64,000 bases of DNA from Casuarius casuarius (taxonomy: Eukaryota > Chordata > Aves > Casuariiformes > Casuariidae), in assembly GCA_003342895.1 (NCBI GenBank), contig PTFA01000050.1:4941723-5005722 (forward strand), written 5' to 3'. How positions within the stretch are numbered: position 1 is the stretch's first letter; every line of letters begins with the position of its first letter. The position numbers and the translations under genes were made by a program. The notes below the pieces were generated by a model. It did no database searches. It was not told where the DNA came from and saw only the letters and a program-made list of their open reading frames with translations. Shown here piece after piece: positions 48,362 to 62,178 of this stretch.

Positions 48362-51300
48362 CACTGTCAGATCCACACCATGACCGCATAAGCAGGCAGG
48401 AATGAGGACTGAGACTTAGCCTTAGAGAGCTACTCCAAATAGCAGCTGATTATTCTGCTTTACCAACAAGAACTTTGTCAAGGTAGCACTGAGATCAGCT
48501 CAGGACTGAGGAACAGTTGTTCTTTTGAGAACTGGCTGCTGCTGTGGTCTGTTCCTTCTTACCTAGGTTATATGCACACAAGGTTGATTCGAAGAGGAGT
48601 CTGAAGCTCTTGTCTGTCTGCTTGTTGCACTACTTTCAACAGTTTCATTGACTGTGTGCCTAGAGGGAAGTTTCTGGTATCTTAGTACTCAATGGTGCAA
48701 TTTTTAATTTGCTGTTCACTGGGAGTCAAACAGATAAATGGCAAAAGGTTTGTGAGTTTAGAGGCACTTGTTCAATAGAGAAGAGCTGGTGGCAGCACTA
48801 AGTATGCCATTAATATGAATATGATCATCCCTTATGCTCTCAGTGCCATGATTTAAAAGGTGGGACTCAATAACTCCACAGAGAAATATGATCTAAAAAT
48901 ATTGCTAGGGCTGTGACCTCCTTCTCTTCAGCTCTGCTGGGTGGGATGGTACAGCTTAGCTCAGCAAAGTCCTGCTCAGGAGCAAGATGCAAACCACCTT
49001 TGGGGGACAAACACTTTCATCACTTGCTTTCTGCTGTCAGTCATGAACTTCATGACAATCACCTTGTCATTCACCAGCTATCAGATGCCCTGTTCTTATG
49101 CACAGTTACCAGGTACAGGGCTTGAATTTTCTAATGGACTGTATCATTGTTAGAAGGCAAGCTACTTGCTTGTCCTTTCTCCAGTATCCCACCCCACATC
49201 TGCTTTTGAGTGCCATGTCATCTTTTTTGCCCAGGGTGGGACTCAGCAGTTCTCTTGTCAGTGTCTGCATGGGCAGCCTAGCCTCTTAAGGAAAACCAAA
49301 AGTAGTTTTTGTTGGGGTTTTTTGGTAGTGACTTGCACCCACTTTTAAGGTGTCTAGCTGAAGCATAAATGTAGCTCTTGAGTTTGTGCCCTTCATGACT
49401 ATTTGCAGATAGTATTACCCATCAGGCCTGAAGCCTGGACCAACTAATGAGTGAAAGTGTTTGAAAACAGCGATCCTCTCACTACTGGCCATGATTTGAA
49501 GTATATGGAAACACTCCTTCTCTGGAGCTTCACTTACACCTGTCCTAGCTCAGGTAGCAAGTAGCAGTACCAATGCAAGTAGTCCTCCAGAGCCCAAGGT
49601 TGTCTCACTCTGACTCTCACAGGGAACAACTGAAGGTGCTTGAAATTAGCAGAGTTAATATATTTTCTTCATCAATGTTTTAGGCACTAATTTTTTCTGA
49701 GTATGTGTTCCTTCAACATATTTCATATGTATTTGTCCTCCTTTCTTTATAAGACCATTAAGAAAAAACTCCTGCTAGAGGGAGGGGAAACAAGTTAACT
49801 AGACTATTGCCTGCTGCCCTGGTGACTTCACAACACAGTTCATGGTGCTCAGTCCCATGCCGTGGCAGAGATCAAGTCCAGTCAGGTACAGCGTGTTTGT
49901 GTGCAGAATCTGCATGCAAATTCTGCCTCACTCGGTTGCTTATTATCGTGTACCTCTGACTGGATTCCTGCTATTCTGCTCTTTAGAAGTCTGAGGCCAG
50001 CACGATTCAGGGATGAAGAGCCTTCTAGAAGCAAAAAAAGCATTTTGGAAAATGGCTGAAAGCATTGGAAAAACACCGAAGGGTGTCTGGGATCCTATAA
50101 TTTGAGGCTGAAGTTACATGACAGGGCTTGAGATGGTCTAACAGCTTTAGCAAAGCTGGAAGGAAAAAAATCTTTCTTCCCATTCCCGTTGCTTACCCTG
50201 TGCTCATTCTGATATTAAGTGTACATTTGTGAAATGATTTAGCTGGCTAACAGCAAAAATAAAGAATAGACTACTTCTGGCTTCCTAAATTCAGTCCTAG
50301 TAAGCATCAGAGCTAGTGCAAGGGAAAGGTTGGGTCTGTCTGGCCAAGAGATGGGAGAGCAGGGGAGCAGGACCTGGCCCTGGTCACTGCTTGAGTTTGC
50401 TATTAGACTTGTTTATAGGCTCTGCTGTTGGATTATAGGAATGAGCCGGTTCAAACACGTTTTTTTAGTAAGCACGAAGCTCAAGGGATGCAGCCTGGTA
50501 TCAGCTTCTCCTGTGTGCATGGATTCTGTTCTACTCATAGAAATTCTCCTTTCCGAAAAGTCCTGTCTCTCCAGTTCAGAGCCCAGTTATCAGATTCCTG
50601 GCAGCCTTTGTTAGAGGAGCTACTGTAGAGTTTTCCTTTGGGCTTGCACTAATATTAAACAAATCAGCCCCATAAACAAATGTGCTCCATTGTACAGAGT
50701 TTTGAGGGTTTTTTCCCCGTAGGGTCAGAGGAGGGGCACTGCTGTCCTGCAGGGAGTCCTCACTTGGCCAAATACTTGGGCGGTTTTGGGGATTTTCCTG
50801 TAGCAGCACAGAACTTGCTGCAGGCACGTTTTGCAGATAGGAAAATTAACTTATACCAGTCTGCACCCTGGCAGGGCTAGACTGATGGTGTATCTGAACA
50901 AGCCTGCTTGTTCATAAATGACTCGGGTACTCTGTCCTGCACTGCTTTGCTTGCATGGATGGCAGATGATCCTTTCTAAGGCGCTCAGCCTTGAGTGCAC
51001 GGTGCTGTGCAGGCAGCCGGCTGCGACGTTCCCAGCCCTGGGTGCATGATGGGCAGTCAGGATTTACAGATCTGCAGTCGGGCACCACCAGTTTTGTGCA
51101 TGCCTACCACAGAACCATACCTCTCCGCAGTGGAAAGTCCCATCTTTTATTGCCACTGTGTTTTTCCTTTCTATCTGTACGTGAAACTTGTTTGTGACTA
51201 TCCAACATTTCTGCTTTAAGTCAGGGATGTTACTCATTGTTGGCTGACTTGATGAGCTAACCCCAGCTATCACAGCATTAAGCTTCAGTCTGGGCTGAAA

Positions 51301-54300
51301 TACTTTGGAAGTTTGGGGACTTCTTTGTCAGAGTTACAGTCTGACAGATCTCTTAAAATTTGTGCAGGCAGAGGCTAAAATAATTGTAGTTCTTAGCAAT
51401 AAGATTACTAATAATTATTACAGTAAGATTACTTACAATTACTAACGCTTTATCAAAAGCCCCTGTTTGGACTTGTTTATTGAAACCAAAGAGGAAAAGT
51501 TTATACTGTTTCATTTCAAAACAGCAAAGAATCAATACCTGTGAGAGATTTTGTTCTGTATTTTAATAGGAAAAGTAAACAAAATTTATTAAGAAATTCC
51601 TTACTAAGTTTGATTTAATTTTATTATAAAGGAAAAACAGAGCAAATATGTCTTTTTGGGTTAGGAGAGGAGAAGAAATTAATTGTTCTTTGTGCACATA
51701 AGCTTTTAGTGGTTAGAAGCAGTGAGTGCAGACAATACATTTTATTCTTGTCACTTGGAAACAAAAAGCAAACGCTGAATTACTGAGACATTTCATCAGC
51801 TCTGGTAGGGAATCTGAATATCATAGATGCAGCTGCTGCTGCCTCACTCTCCTGTGATAAGCGCAGTGTAGCAGAAATGGAAAAAAATCAGTATCCACAT
51901 GAATGAGGCAGAGGTTGCTTCTTGGTTGTGCAGTCCATTTTGATGAATGCCGTACTTTCTGTTTGCTCCCCTTTCGCACCAAACAATGGAATGCCCCTGA
52001 AGCACCTGCAATGCAATAAACAGTCTTCTTACAGCAAATAACAGAGTTCACCAGTAGTCCAGAACATTTTTGTCAATAAATTCACTAAGATTTACATGAA
52101 CAACGTCACAAGTTAGACAAATGGGGGGTGGGGGAGGAAGAATGGAGGAAAGAAGGTAGTTTGGGGTTTAATAGAGGGAGATACTTGCTCTCGAAACTTA
52201 ACAACCCAAAGCACCAGAATATGAAAGTTTCTCTCAGAACAAGTGCAGGCATATATAACACAGCTTTCTACATATTTATGCAGATTAATGTTCATAACCT
52301 CCGTACACAAATGAGCCATCTTTTGTTCAGATGCAAAATAGTTAACCCTGTACTGTATCTAAGAGCTCAAGCTTCTGCTTTTGGGGGGAAAGTTACACTA
52401 TATTGATCTCCCAAATAAACCTCTTCAAATGGGTATTTGGAAGGAAATCAATTTATTTATAAAATCTATCTCTCCTATCAGATATAAATATGGGAATTAC
52501 TTGAATGCATAAAATGGCTAAAAGATACAACTTGCCAATATTTTTTAGTAATAATATTAAATATTGATTATTTTACTGCATGATTGCCAAAATGAGTATA
52601 TTCATACTGGCACACACTTGTAGCAGCTACTAAATTACATTTATGCTGAAGCTTTTTTTACCTATAGAGTTTCATAATTCAGCATTTGTCAATAGCAAAT
52701 CAGTTCAGCTCTTGGCAGATTGCAGACACGGTGACTCTCAATAAAAGAATAGAGGAGAAAAGACTAGTGGATTTTTTACAGCTAGAATAAAATTTCAGAC
52801 CCACATGCAGTATTTCACACTAGTAGATAGAACATGCAAGGGATTTGAAAACTTACGTTTTCAGTTAGTAAATGTAATAATCTGTGGTGTTTATTAGATG
52901 AAAAAACAGTAGGACCAACTGGAATAATACTGAATATGGGCAGAGGCTCTGGCAGAGTTCACCTGAATGCTGCTTGCTTGCTGTGCTGGTGGAAGGCGGC
53001 GGTCAGAGACTGCAGTTGCCCTGTGCACTGTTGTCCTCTGTAGTGCTGCTAAATGTCACCTAGAGCTAGATGGAGACAAGCCAATTACTTTCACTTAAGA
53101 TTTAGTTGTGTTTTAAAGCAGGTTTGCAAAAGGGTTTGGCTAGGACTAAAATCCACTTACAACCCTCACTTTCTTTTCTTGTCATTAGGATAAAACCATA
53201 TGGCAGCAGTTTGGAATATACCTGTGTGCTCCTACATACTCTGCCATGGGAACACTCTGTCTTCCTGGCTGTTTGTGCAAGGTGTCTTGGAGGTTTCTAT
53301 GAGAACAAAACAAAGGCCCTTTCACAAATGATGCCGAAATCAGGGATGGTCCCAAGGGTCATTAAGTGATCAAACCAGGTTTACATTCAGACCTGAATTA
53401 GAGAGGTCTTGATGCTTGCGGAAGCTGTTTCTCTCATGCCTGCCAGACAAAGCTGAAATGTTTTGCCAGATGAGATAACCTCACAATAGGATTTTTTCCA
53501 TTATAGTCTGAAATCTGAGAGAAGTGATAATTGTTACCAGAAAAGGCCATGGTTCACTTTCTAAATGATGTAGGGTCCAAACTTCGTAGAATGGTCTAGG
53601 ATGGACCATTTGAGTTAACGTGCATTCTCAGCTTCCCCAAATCAAAGATACTAGCTCAGGCTTCTAGTTTGTACTCATGGGGTTTAGGAATATAATCTGT
53701 CACGTGCCAGCTTGTCACAGTGCTTAGTGTCTACCTACAGTATCCCGTGAGTGCTTGATAGCTCTTGCTCTTTCTGGTGATTAGCAGCACCGAGTTGTGA
53801 CTGTGCTACAGGGTTTGGGTAACGAGATCTGGATAATTTAGCTCAAATCTTGTGTTCAGTCCTTGCTGCCAGCAAGCTCCTCCAGAAATAATGTTCTTTC
53901 CATATGCATTATGTGTGCTTAGAAACGTCGTCCAGTTATAAAGCCAACCTGGCTTACCAGTAGCACAGCTGTATCCAGCAGTTTTTGCCCAAGTCTATCA
54001 TCTCGTGCAGTGGGTAGATGCCAGTGAAATGGTTAGAAAACTTTGTTGGCGTGGCCTCTGCTGCTCCCCTGCTGGACCTGCACGCTCATCCAGCGCAGGC
54101 TTAGTGGCTGTGACGTGCAGTGTGGACGCAGGATGTACAGGGGTTTCAGGCATCTGCTGTCCCCTGCCTGCCTTATGAATTTGTTATGCCATCCGAAACT
54201 GATTTTTGCCCCTATTGTCGCCTCATATCACAGCGCACAAGCAGTTAAGGCTAGCACTGAAGACGTATCTCTTACAAGAGGCACTGAATAATCCTTCCTT

Positions 54301-57300
54301 GTCCCAGTGCAGATGGCATGTAATTCTGTGGACCTGTTCCCCGCTTAGAGTTAATCATGCCAAATGTAACATGGAGGAAATCCAGAGAGAGAGAGATACT
54401 GATAGCATAAAGAATTAAATCTAAGGTCTTTCAAGATTAGGAGTTTCACTGACCATAATTATGTCTCAGATTTCAGCAGATAACTGTCTCGGCAGAATGA
54501 TCATTCTCATGGCTTGCTACGAATCCAAAGTATTTCAGGGCTATGAAGCGTTTGCTTGGTCATAATTAGAAGGGTTGAAAGCAGTTCTTTCTTAGTAATA
54601 TCCTCTCCCTTTTATTAATGATTTAAGAGCAATTTTTTTCCCTGCCAAATGCTGATTGATCTTGGAAGTATTTTCTTGATTGCAGTTATTATCTGGAGAA
54701 AATATTAGAGGAAATAATTCTGTGTATTCTATGTATAGTTCTATATTAGTCATTAGATAAGCAGTTGTAAAGCATGTTGCACGTACAAAGATTTTAAATT
54801 GGCTGAGCAGTTAGCAGATGAACATAAGAATGAGCTGCATTTCAAATCCTGTGCCTCCTCACAGTTTTGGCAGACCTAGTAAACAAACAGAGTAAATTGA
54901 AATTCTGAGCAATTACTTATGAACTGCCTTTGATGGTAAGCTGGATTTAAATAGTGCCTGAACGAGATTTATGCTTGGATGAAGCCTGGCTGAGCGAGGC
55001 AGCTGACAGAATGCTAGTAGCAGCTCGACTAAATGGCAGTGAGGGTTTCCAGTCTCCGGAGTGGGGAAAACCTGCCAGAGACAAGCAGCGTATGAGTGGC
55101 CTCATTCAGTGCTCAAGGGGTGGCCGCAGAATGTGTCCTTTCTCCTCCACTTGGTATTGCTTGTAAGACCTTTGAGTGTGAGATGCAGAGGTTGCCACAT
55201 TGTTCCAGGTCAGGGGGTTGGATTGCTGCAGCCTGCTCCACAGGGGACTGAGCTTACAGCCGAAACCACAGGAGAAGTCAGCTAGGGCAGCAGTGATAAC
55301 CTTTTTATTAGGCAGCAGGTCTTGCAAGAAATCTGCTTCATGGCTGCTTCATGACTTGAATTTCTATTTCCTCCCATTATTTCCCAGGCACACCATAAAG
55401 ACTTTGGTTTTGATTAATTTTTTAATTGCTATGGATTTTGGTCCTGGTTACTTTTTTTTTTTTTTTAAGAGGCCTTTGCTTCTGTAAATACAACAGTGGG
55501 TGTGACATGATTGATCAGGTGATGCTCTTGGCTTACATTAGTGCTTCTGTTAGAGAGGGCAGGTGGTTGGGTTTTTTCAGTGAAAGAATGCTGGTATGTC
55601 TTCATCCTGATGGGACAACTAAGTCTGGTAGCAGGTAGGTTATATTTGTTAGCTTTGGAGTTGGTTTGCGAGGCTATTTTTTCCTAGCAATTAATAGAAG
55701 ATGTGTCTGGGAAAGAAGTGGGTCAGAAGGGAGGTTTTGTTCTTGATTTGGTTTGGGGATTTTCTTAGGGCTGTTTTAAATTGTTTTTGAGGTTGTTGTA
55801 ATAGAATGATGTAATAGGCAATAGACAATAGACACTAAGGGTGCAAGTAGCTCCTGAAGTGTAATAGAAAAGAGGTCTTCATTTTCCCGAAGCTTTTTGA
55901 GCAGTTTGTTTAACTAATTAAAGAGAATAGACTCCCATGCTACCACTTGGCTTTTGCCTCTCTGTTTTCCTTCTGAGAGCCATTGCAAGTGCAGTAACTT
56001 TCTGCCTCATACTCTTGCAGCACGCACTGTCATACACCAGTATCTGCTGCTTGCATTGGACCGGGGGAAACTCAGAGGTGCTGCTGACTGGAAAGTTTTC
56101 TATATTAAGTTGTGGGATTTGAGGTTCTTCTCAGTGAAGTTGCTGGGTTTGGGGCTGGATCAGACTGGATGCCACTTTCCCTAGAGTTTCACATGTGAGG
56201 TGCGAGGAAGACTACAAGCCTCCACTGCAGCCGCTCATGAGAGCGCTGCCCACACTCCCTCCAGACAGCCCTTCCAGAGGCAGAGTTCGTCCAAGTAGAT
56301 GAGGCTGGAAGATGGTATAGGTGGTCAAATGCTCTCCTCCTGGTCTGCAGTAGTGGGCTTCCATCTGCTTCTAGGTGTCTCCAGTCCTCCACAACGTGTG
56401 TGTGCCTTCAAAACTCTGTGTAAAATGCCTTTATCCTCTGTAATCCTCTTCCGCTCTACAAAGATGTGCCACAAAGCCACAGGTGAAATCTTGCCTGGCA
56501 GTGATATTAAATGGTTTTCCAGGATAGCAACAGTTTTTACTTTATTGCTTTATCTGCAGGAGCACAAATCGTGTGCCCAGCAGCCCTGTCAGCCTGCCTC
56601 GCTGGTCTGTGTGCTGTGCAGGAGTCAGTACCATGACTCCCTGGCACGGCATCTGGCATTGCTTAGCAGTGCTGAACTCGTGTGAGCTCTATAGGCTCCT
56701 GAGAACAGGAGAAGAAAGCACCTGGATTTTGCTTTTCCCCACTGGGCTGTGTCCTCCAGCTTTCGTGCTGCCCTGTGTCTGTTCCCTGTGCTCTAAATGC
56801 TGTCTGTACCTCAAGAAATGCTAAGTTTTCTAAGGATGTTTGCAGGGATGTTATTTATTACCTTCCTCCCCAGCTAGTTAAACAAATATATGATACTTTT
56901 ACTTACAGTGCAGATGTTTTCAGGAGAAAAGTGCCAATTCTTCCAAAATCTTTCATGATATAACTGCTTTCTCTAATGCACATACACACATTTCTTACAC
57001 TAATAAAAAGGGCTTTTCAGGCATACATCTCTGGAACAACAGTCACATCCAGTTGCTAATTAGGTAAGTGACAGATGTTTGTTCCCTTCTCATCTTCTAT
57101 AAAATGCACATCTCATTGCTTTTTCCTTTGCATATACCCGTTCTTGGAATTCGTACAGAGCAGGAATTATAACGTAGAAGCACAAATAGTTTCCTGTGCT
57201 GATCTGTGTGCTTTGTGCTCTCACTGATGTGTCAGATTCATTCTGTGCAAGAAGACAGAATGACACTTTTAATTAGGACCTGCAGGAAGGGCCACAAATT

Positions 57301-60300
57301 TAGTTCACATGCATTCCTGCTGACGTCGAAGGTTAGTGGTCTAATGTGGCCCTGCAGAGATACCTCAGTGCTTGGAACCAAAACGTTCCTGCATCTTCTG
57401 CTGTCATGCAAGACAGAGAGTCTTGTTAGAGCTAGCAGGCCTGGACCCTGGGGAGATGGCAAGTCAGAGGCAGAGACAGACTAGGTGAAACTGTCAGTCC
57501 ATCCTCCTAAATGTCAATGGGATGTGTGAGGGGAAGAAAAAAATACAGTGCTTGCAATCCTCCCAGGGATGAGCAGTACCCCTTGGAGCCTGGACTCCCC
57601 CTGAGCTGCATCTCAGGCACTCAGCCTTTCAATAGGAAAGACTTACACAAGGGAGTAAACGTTCATAAATACAGGGTTGATACACTGTTGTTTGTATTCT
57701 TTGCTTATTTGGCTGTTTGTATATTTAGTAGCATAATCTGCCTGTGCAGTCGGAATAATTTTTTGCATAAATGGGTGAAAAGTGAAATGGACGTTTTCTA
57801 CCTGCATCTGTGTGCTGAAAGTATGTGGAGGCTGACTCTTAACAAGGCATCATTAGTACCCAGAGTTAATTCTCTATTGAAATGAATCTGATAATTCACG
57901 TATCTAATGTGTTAAAGCAGTAGCTCAGCTAGGAGCAACATCTCTTATGTTCAGAAAGTTTATCTTAGCAGCTGTCAAGACTGAAAATTAACTGCTCTGT
58001 TTTTTAAAGGCAAAGTTTTATTGTGCAAAATTGGCCTTGGTGAAGAAAGTAAAAAGTGTATCAAATGAGGATAGTCTAATGACTCTCCAAAGTTAAGCTA
58101 AGAAGCAAAACACTATGATGAAATTGCTTCTTCTTTAGTTTCTGCAGCATAATTTTCAGCAGTATATGTTTTTTATTGTTCATTATTGGGATTAAATAAT
58201 ACTGGTGCTTTCTGGCTTTCCTGCCACATCATTATAGACAAATGACTCAGCAAAGATCAGTATATATCAGTGCCATCATAGGCACTCTGTTCTCTTGGCC
58301 ATGGAGTTTTGTACAGTAGAAGGCTTAAGCTCTTTATTTACACCCAAACTCAGAAAGTCGGATGTAACGATAGCCAACAGCTCCAGTAACGTTCTTTAGT
58401 TGGAGCAAGCTTTACCTTCGCAACAGCAGCACGGCCGTACCTATGGGGGATGCGGCCACAGCTCTCGGCTCCTTCCCTCTGCGCTGACTTCCCCAAGGGA
58501 TGCCGCTGCCGTATGTGCGGAGCAGTGCTGTGTGCTCTGTTTTGCTGTTGGCAGGAGCGGGCTGGATTCTGGCGTGCCTGCAGGGCAGGGGAAGGACACT
58601 AGTCGGACGTGGTTTGGCACGTCCTCTCTGTAGATGCAGCTGATTTTGGAGGGTTTAAACCAAGAGGGAGAATCATACCTGCTGCTGGGTTTAGTTACTC
58701 TTTGCTGTAGTTGTTTCCACGTGTCACCACTATAAACTTCTTTCTCTGTGAAAGCATGTGGCATGTTAACAGATGTAAGTCAATTTAGCAGTTGGCTTTG
58801 AGAATTTAGCTCTTTTTCTACTTTTTTAGTATCTTTGAGATCTCATAGCAAAGTGGCAGGTAGTGAAGGGAAGAAAGGCAGGGCAAGTTTTCACTGGGCT
58901 AAAATGTACGGTGTTGTATTTCTTTTTGCTCCGTTAATGGTGAACTCTTTTGATGTCAGATGGGCCAGACTGCCTGGCTACCTGGAGCAGTGCCTACCAC
59001 CGCATGGGCATTCCCACTGCGGGCGTCAGTAATCCCCGTAGTTACAGTCATGCTCGCTGTGGTCATTTGACTGCAGCCTTGCTGTGTGGGAGTTGGGCTT
59101 TTCTTTCACCTGTACTGACTGGGTGTTTTTTTCTTTTTCTCTCTATTGTAGCCATCAGATTGGAAGTGGTTTTCTGTGTGGTTTTCCACATGGAAGAGAG
59201 AAACTGTCACACTTATTTTGAGGCTGACTTCGAAGTAGATGAAGCAGCATGAGGGGGTACTGATCAGAGCCAATTACAGCTTGATTGACCTGCTGTAGCA
59301 ATCAGACTGGTCTGGGAACTTCAGATACCTAGCAGAACTCGCTCTGTCCTCACTAGGTGGGAGTTTTGCTTAAGTGCACATACTTGATTTGGAAGCCCAC
59401 TCTTTTATGGATCTGCATCTGCTGTGATAAATTGGATGTAATGATCAGCAGGGGGTTGCCCAGATTAGTTCTTTCACTATAACCAAATTATACTGTGTCA
59501 AATTTTCTACTTTTTAAGGGAATGTTTAAGTCTTCTGTGCAGTAGGCCAAAGAAAGTTGGCACATCCTGTGCTTAGATATAAGTATGTGCAGATTATGCA
59601 GATTCATGCAGATTCAATACCTTTTGTATTATGTTTACACTTATGACTCATTTATCCTATGATATACTACTCAAATGTGGTTGTATTTTCTCACTCTGAT
59701 TCCAAACGTGTGGTCCTACAGAACAATAATATTTCACACGTAATTCCAAGTTTTACTTTGACTGTAACCCAGTATATAAGGGGCTTTTCAGTATGGCTAA
59801 CTCTGGAATAAAATACAAGAACCAGCTAGAAATACAGTTAGGTTACGCTGTCATGTGAGATGGGAAGCAAAGAGTGGTGTCCAGTGAGGGAGCAGTGGTG
59901 AGGATGTCTGGCAATCAAAACATAATTAACCAGGACAGAATTTGGTCATGATATAACAACATTACATGCCAAGTAATGTAGAATGAGGAACGCCCACACT
60001 TGGTTTCTCATCCAAAGGTTTTCACCTCTGTGTGCTGCTGGAGAGCATTCTGCACTGCAAGTGCTTAATTTAGACAGAGCTCTTAGAGCTTGAGAAAGTG
60101 CCTGGTGTAGTTAGTACACTCCACTTGGTGACTAAAAGAAGTCCAAGTGTGTTCACCCTTATGTCTCACAGGGGCAAAATTGAAATCCTGAAACGGTCAA
60201 CATCTGAGCAGCGTGTTTCTGATGCAAACAGTTCTTCCGAGGTCTTCCATAAAGTACAGACTTTACCACATCCTGCTGACTTGCCATATCCAACAGGATT

Positions 60301-61539
60301 GCAGGACACAGAGTAAGTTGGCTGTAACTTAAGGTGGCATTTAGTTCTTACATTTTATTACATTTCTATTATAATACATGACAGTGAGCAGCTCATTGGG
60401 AACCCCAAGACAGTGGTTTTGAAGATCTAAGATGAGATTCTATTTTATTTGTGTCCTGACATGTATTTACAGTAACAGGTTCAGCATTAAGAGACTCTTC
60501 TATTACCAAGAGTTGGCACAATGGCTTAGGCTAAAGCTGGAGCATCTGCAATGCCAAGACCTAATGAGGGCTTGCAGTATAATGATGATTAGCAGAATAA
60601 ATCACTCCAATTCTGCAGAAGGAAGCAAATTCTAGCATCACTCAAAGTGATAGTGAAGTTTTTGACAGTAGTTCTGCATTCCAAGTCACCTCTTGTAAAT
60701 TCTTGTGCAAATAAGCATTTTCTTATTTAGTCACAAGAAAAAAAGCATGAGTGTTAAGGAATTAAGCTGAAATGCAGAAATTTTAAGTTTTATTTTAAAT
60801 ATGTATACACAGTGTATGCCTGTGTAAGTCTGTAGAGATGTGTGTATCTATGTGCACACATGCTGTCTGATGAATGAATTTTTTTAGAGTCTTTCTAAAG
60901 AATAATCAATTTCTCTTTTTCTTTTTCTTGATGAGATTGATAATATGCGTAACTCACTCCACGACTTTTCTAGACTTATAGTCTGCTTCTAGAAGTTGCT
61001 TTCTGTAAGGCTGTGTCTTGAAAGGTCACCACCCTGGCATCCAGGAGAAAAATAATACAGAACGATTGCAAAGTCAGAGACGAATAGTTTTCCGCCTTTG
61101 TACACATCTCTGCTACTAAAAGTGTACTGCAGCAAGGAAATCCATTTACAGTTTTTCTTTTACATAACAGTTGCAATGCCCTTAAAAGCCCTCAATTGTT
61201 TCGATATTCTCTTCTCCAGTTGTACTACAGTATGGCTGCAATAAAAAGCCTGTTTACTGAGAACTGGTACTGTTCTGTGAAGTGCTTCTCAGCAAACGCT
61301 ACAGGTCAAGAGCCTGTGTTTCGACAGCTTTGAAAGTGTTCTTAAATAATAAGATGGAGGTTCCCACTTCTTTCATTACAAGAGTTCTTTACCTAAGAGC
61401 AGGTACATTTTACAATGTTGTCTTTTATCAATCCTGTTGTAAAAATACTTGTGAAGGCAAAAAGCAAATGAGGGTGGCTGGCCTCATGATTGCCATAACC
61501 CCTGTCTTGGGTAGCTGTTTCCACCTGTGCAAAACTCCC
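48362..61539. other. Intergenic, no recognisable gene
   Basis: AT-rich with modestly GC-richer patches (about 50330-51070, 54040-54250 and 58400-58640, the last with about 13 CpG in 190 bases). A T-run lies at 55452-55466 and a triple ATGCAGATT-like repeat at 59585-59616. A reverse-orientation CTCF-like core lies at 54064-54075. One exon-like open stretch is listed separately (60172-60312). Confidence 0.45.
60172..60312 (+). other. Candidate coding exon of an unrecognised gene
   Basis: The acceptor is TTCACCCTTATGTCTCACAG and the donor GA|GTAAGT, a strong match. The 141 bases between (a multiple of three) are open for 46 codons. The translation begins GKIEILKRSTSEQRV and ends PADLPYPTGLQDT; it is hydrophilic and looks like a disordered region. 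I recognise no family. Of the candidates in this window it has the best splice borders. Even so, one isolated exon is weak evidence. Confidence 0.22.
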
Positions 61540-62178
61540 TCAGTGCTGCAGAGGGAAAAATTCTGGTTGACACCACCTATACCCTCTGCGCAGGTATAAT
61601 TGGTTATTAGGCTGTTTTCCTGTGTATTCACTCAGCTCCCAGTGCTCCTTCACCTTTGTTTCCTTTTTTTTTCCTCTACCTACATATCCAACTATGCAGT
61701 TTTTGCTTAGACCAAACATCTCACTTCCTTTCCTGTGGTTAGGAGGACTTAACCTGTGTTCAGTTCTGACATTTTTCATGTCCAAATTTTGCCCTTCTTG
61801 TTGAGCTCTGTAAATATGGTCCCCACTGTTTAGCTGGATTGAGAGACTCGATAAGTCTTTTCTGTTGTTCTGCTTTCTCCATACATCAAATAGAAGCTTG
61901 TTTAATATCCTCTGCACCTTAATCTGTGTCCTCCTAACATATCTGCTCATGCAGCTTATCACACGCCCTTCTCCCTTTGTCTCCTCCATCCCACTAATGT
62001 TGCCGCCTTTATCAGCTGTTTGCTTCTTCCTAAGCACCTTCAAATGCTGTTCTCTCCACTGACATTTTACTGGATCACCTTCCCTAAGTGGAACCATAAA
62101 AGCTATGAAATTGCCTTCAGTCACAAGTAATTTGGTCCATACCATTGTAGTAACTTCAAGCCAATATGTCCTTGTCAT
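61540..62178 (-). other. Unrecognised 212-codon open reading frame in a purine-rich stretch
   Basis: By far the longest open frame in the window apart from UQCRFS1 exon 2. The translation (begins MTRTYWLEVTTMVW, ends EFFPLQH) is rich in Lys, Arg, Glu, Gln and Gly. I see no domain, signal peptide or membrane segment and recognise no family. The minus strand is strongly purine-rich here. That lowers the frequency of stop codons, all of which need a T, so the length may be a composition effect. An overlapping frame (62156-62431) is also open. It could be a fragment of an old mobile element, a non-coding RNA or chance. Confidence 0.2.

Noticed and set aside
53585..53640. Fragment resembling the end of an avian CR1 element (GTAGAATGGTCTAGGATGG)
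   Set aside because: The similarity covers only about 20 bases, the typical repeated ATTCTATG tail is missing, and the sequence beyond does not continue as CR1. I saw no convincing CR1 anywhere in the window.
58400..58640. GC-richer patch as a second small CpG island or gene
   Set aside because: CpG density is only moderate, no promoter motif stands out, and the open frames on both strands are composition effects.
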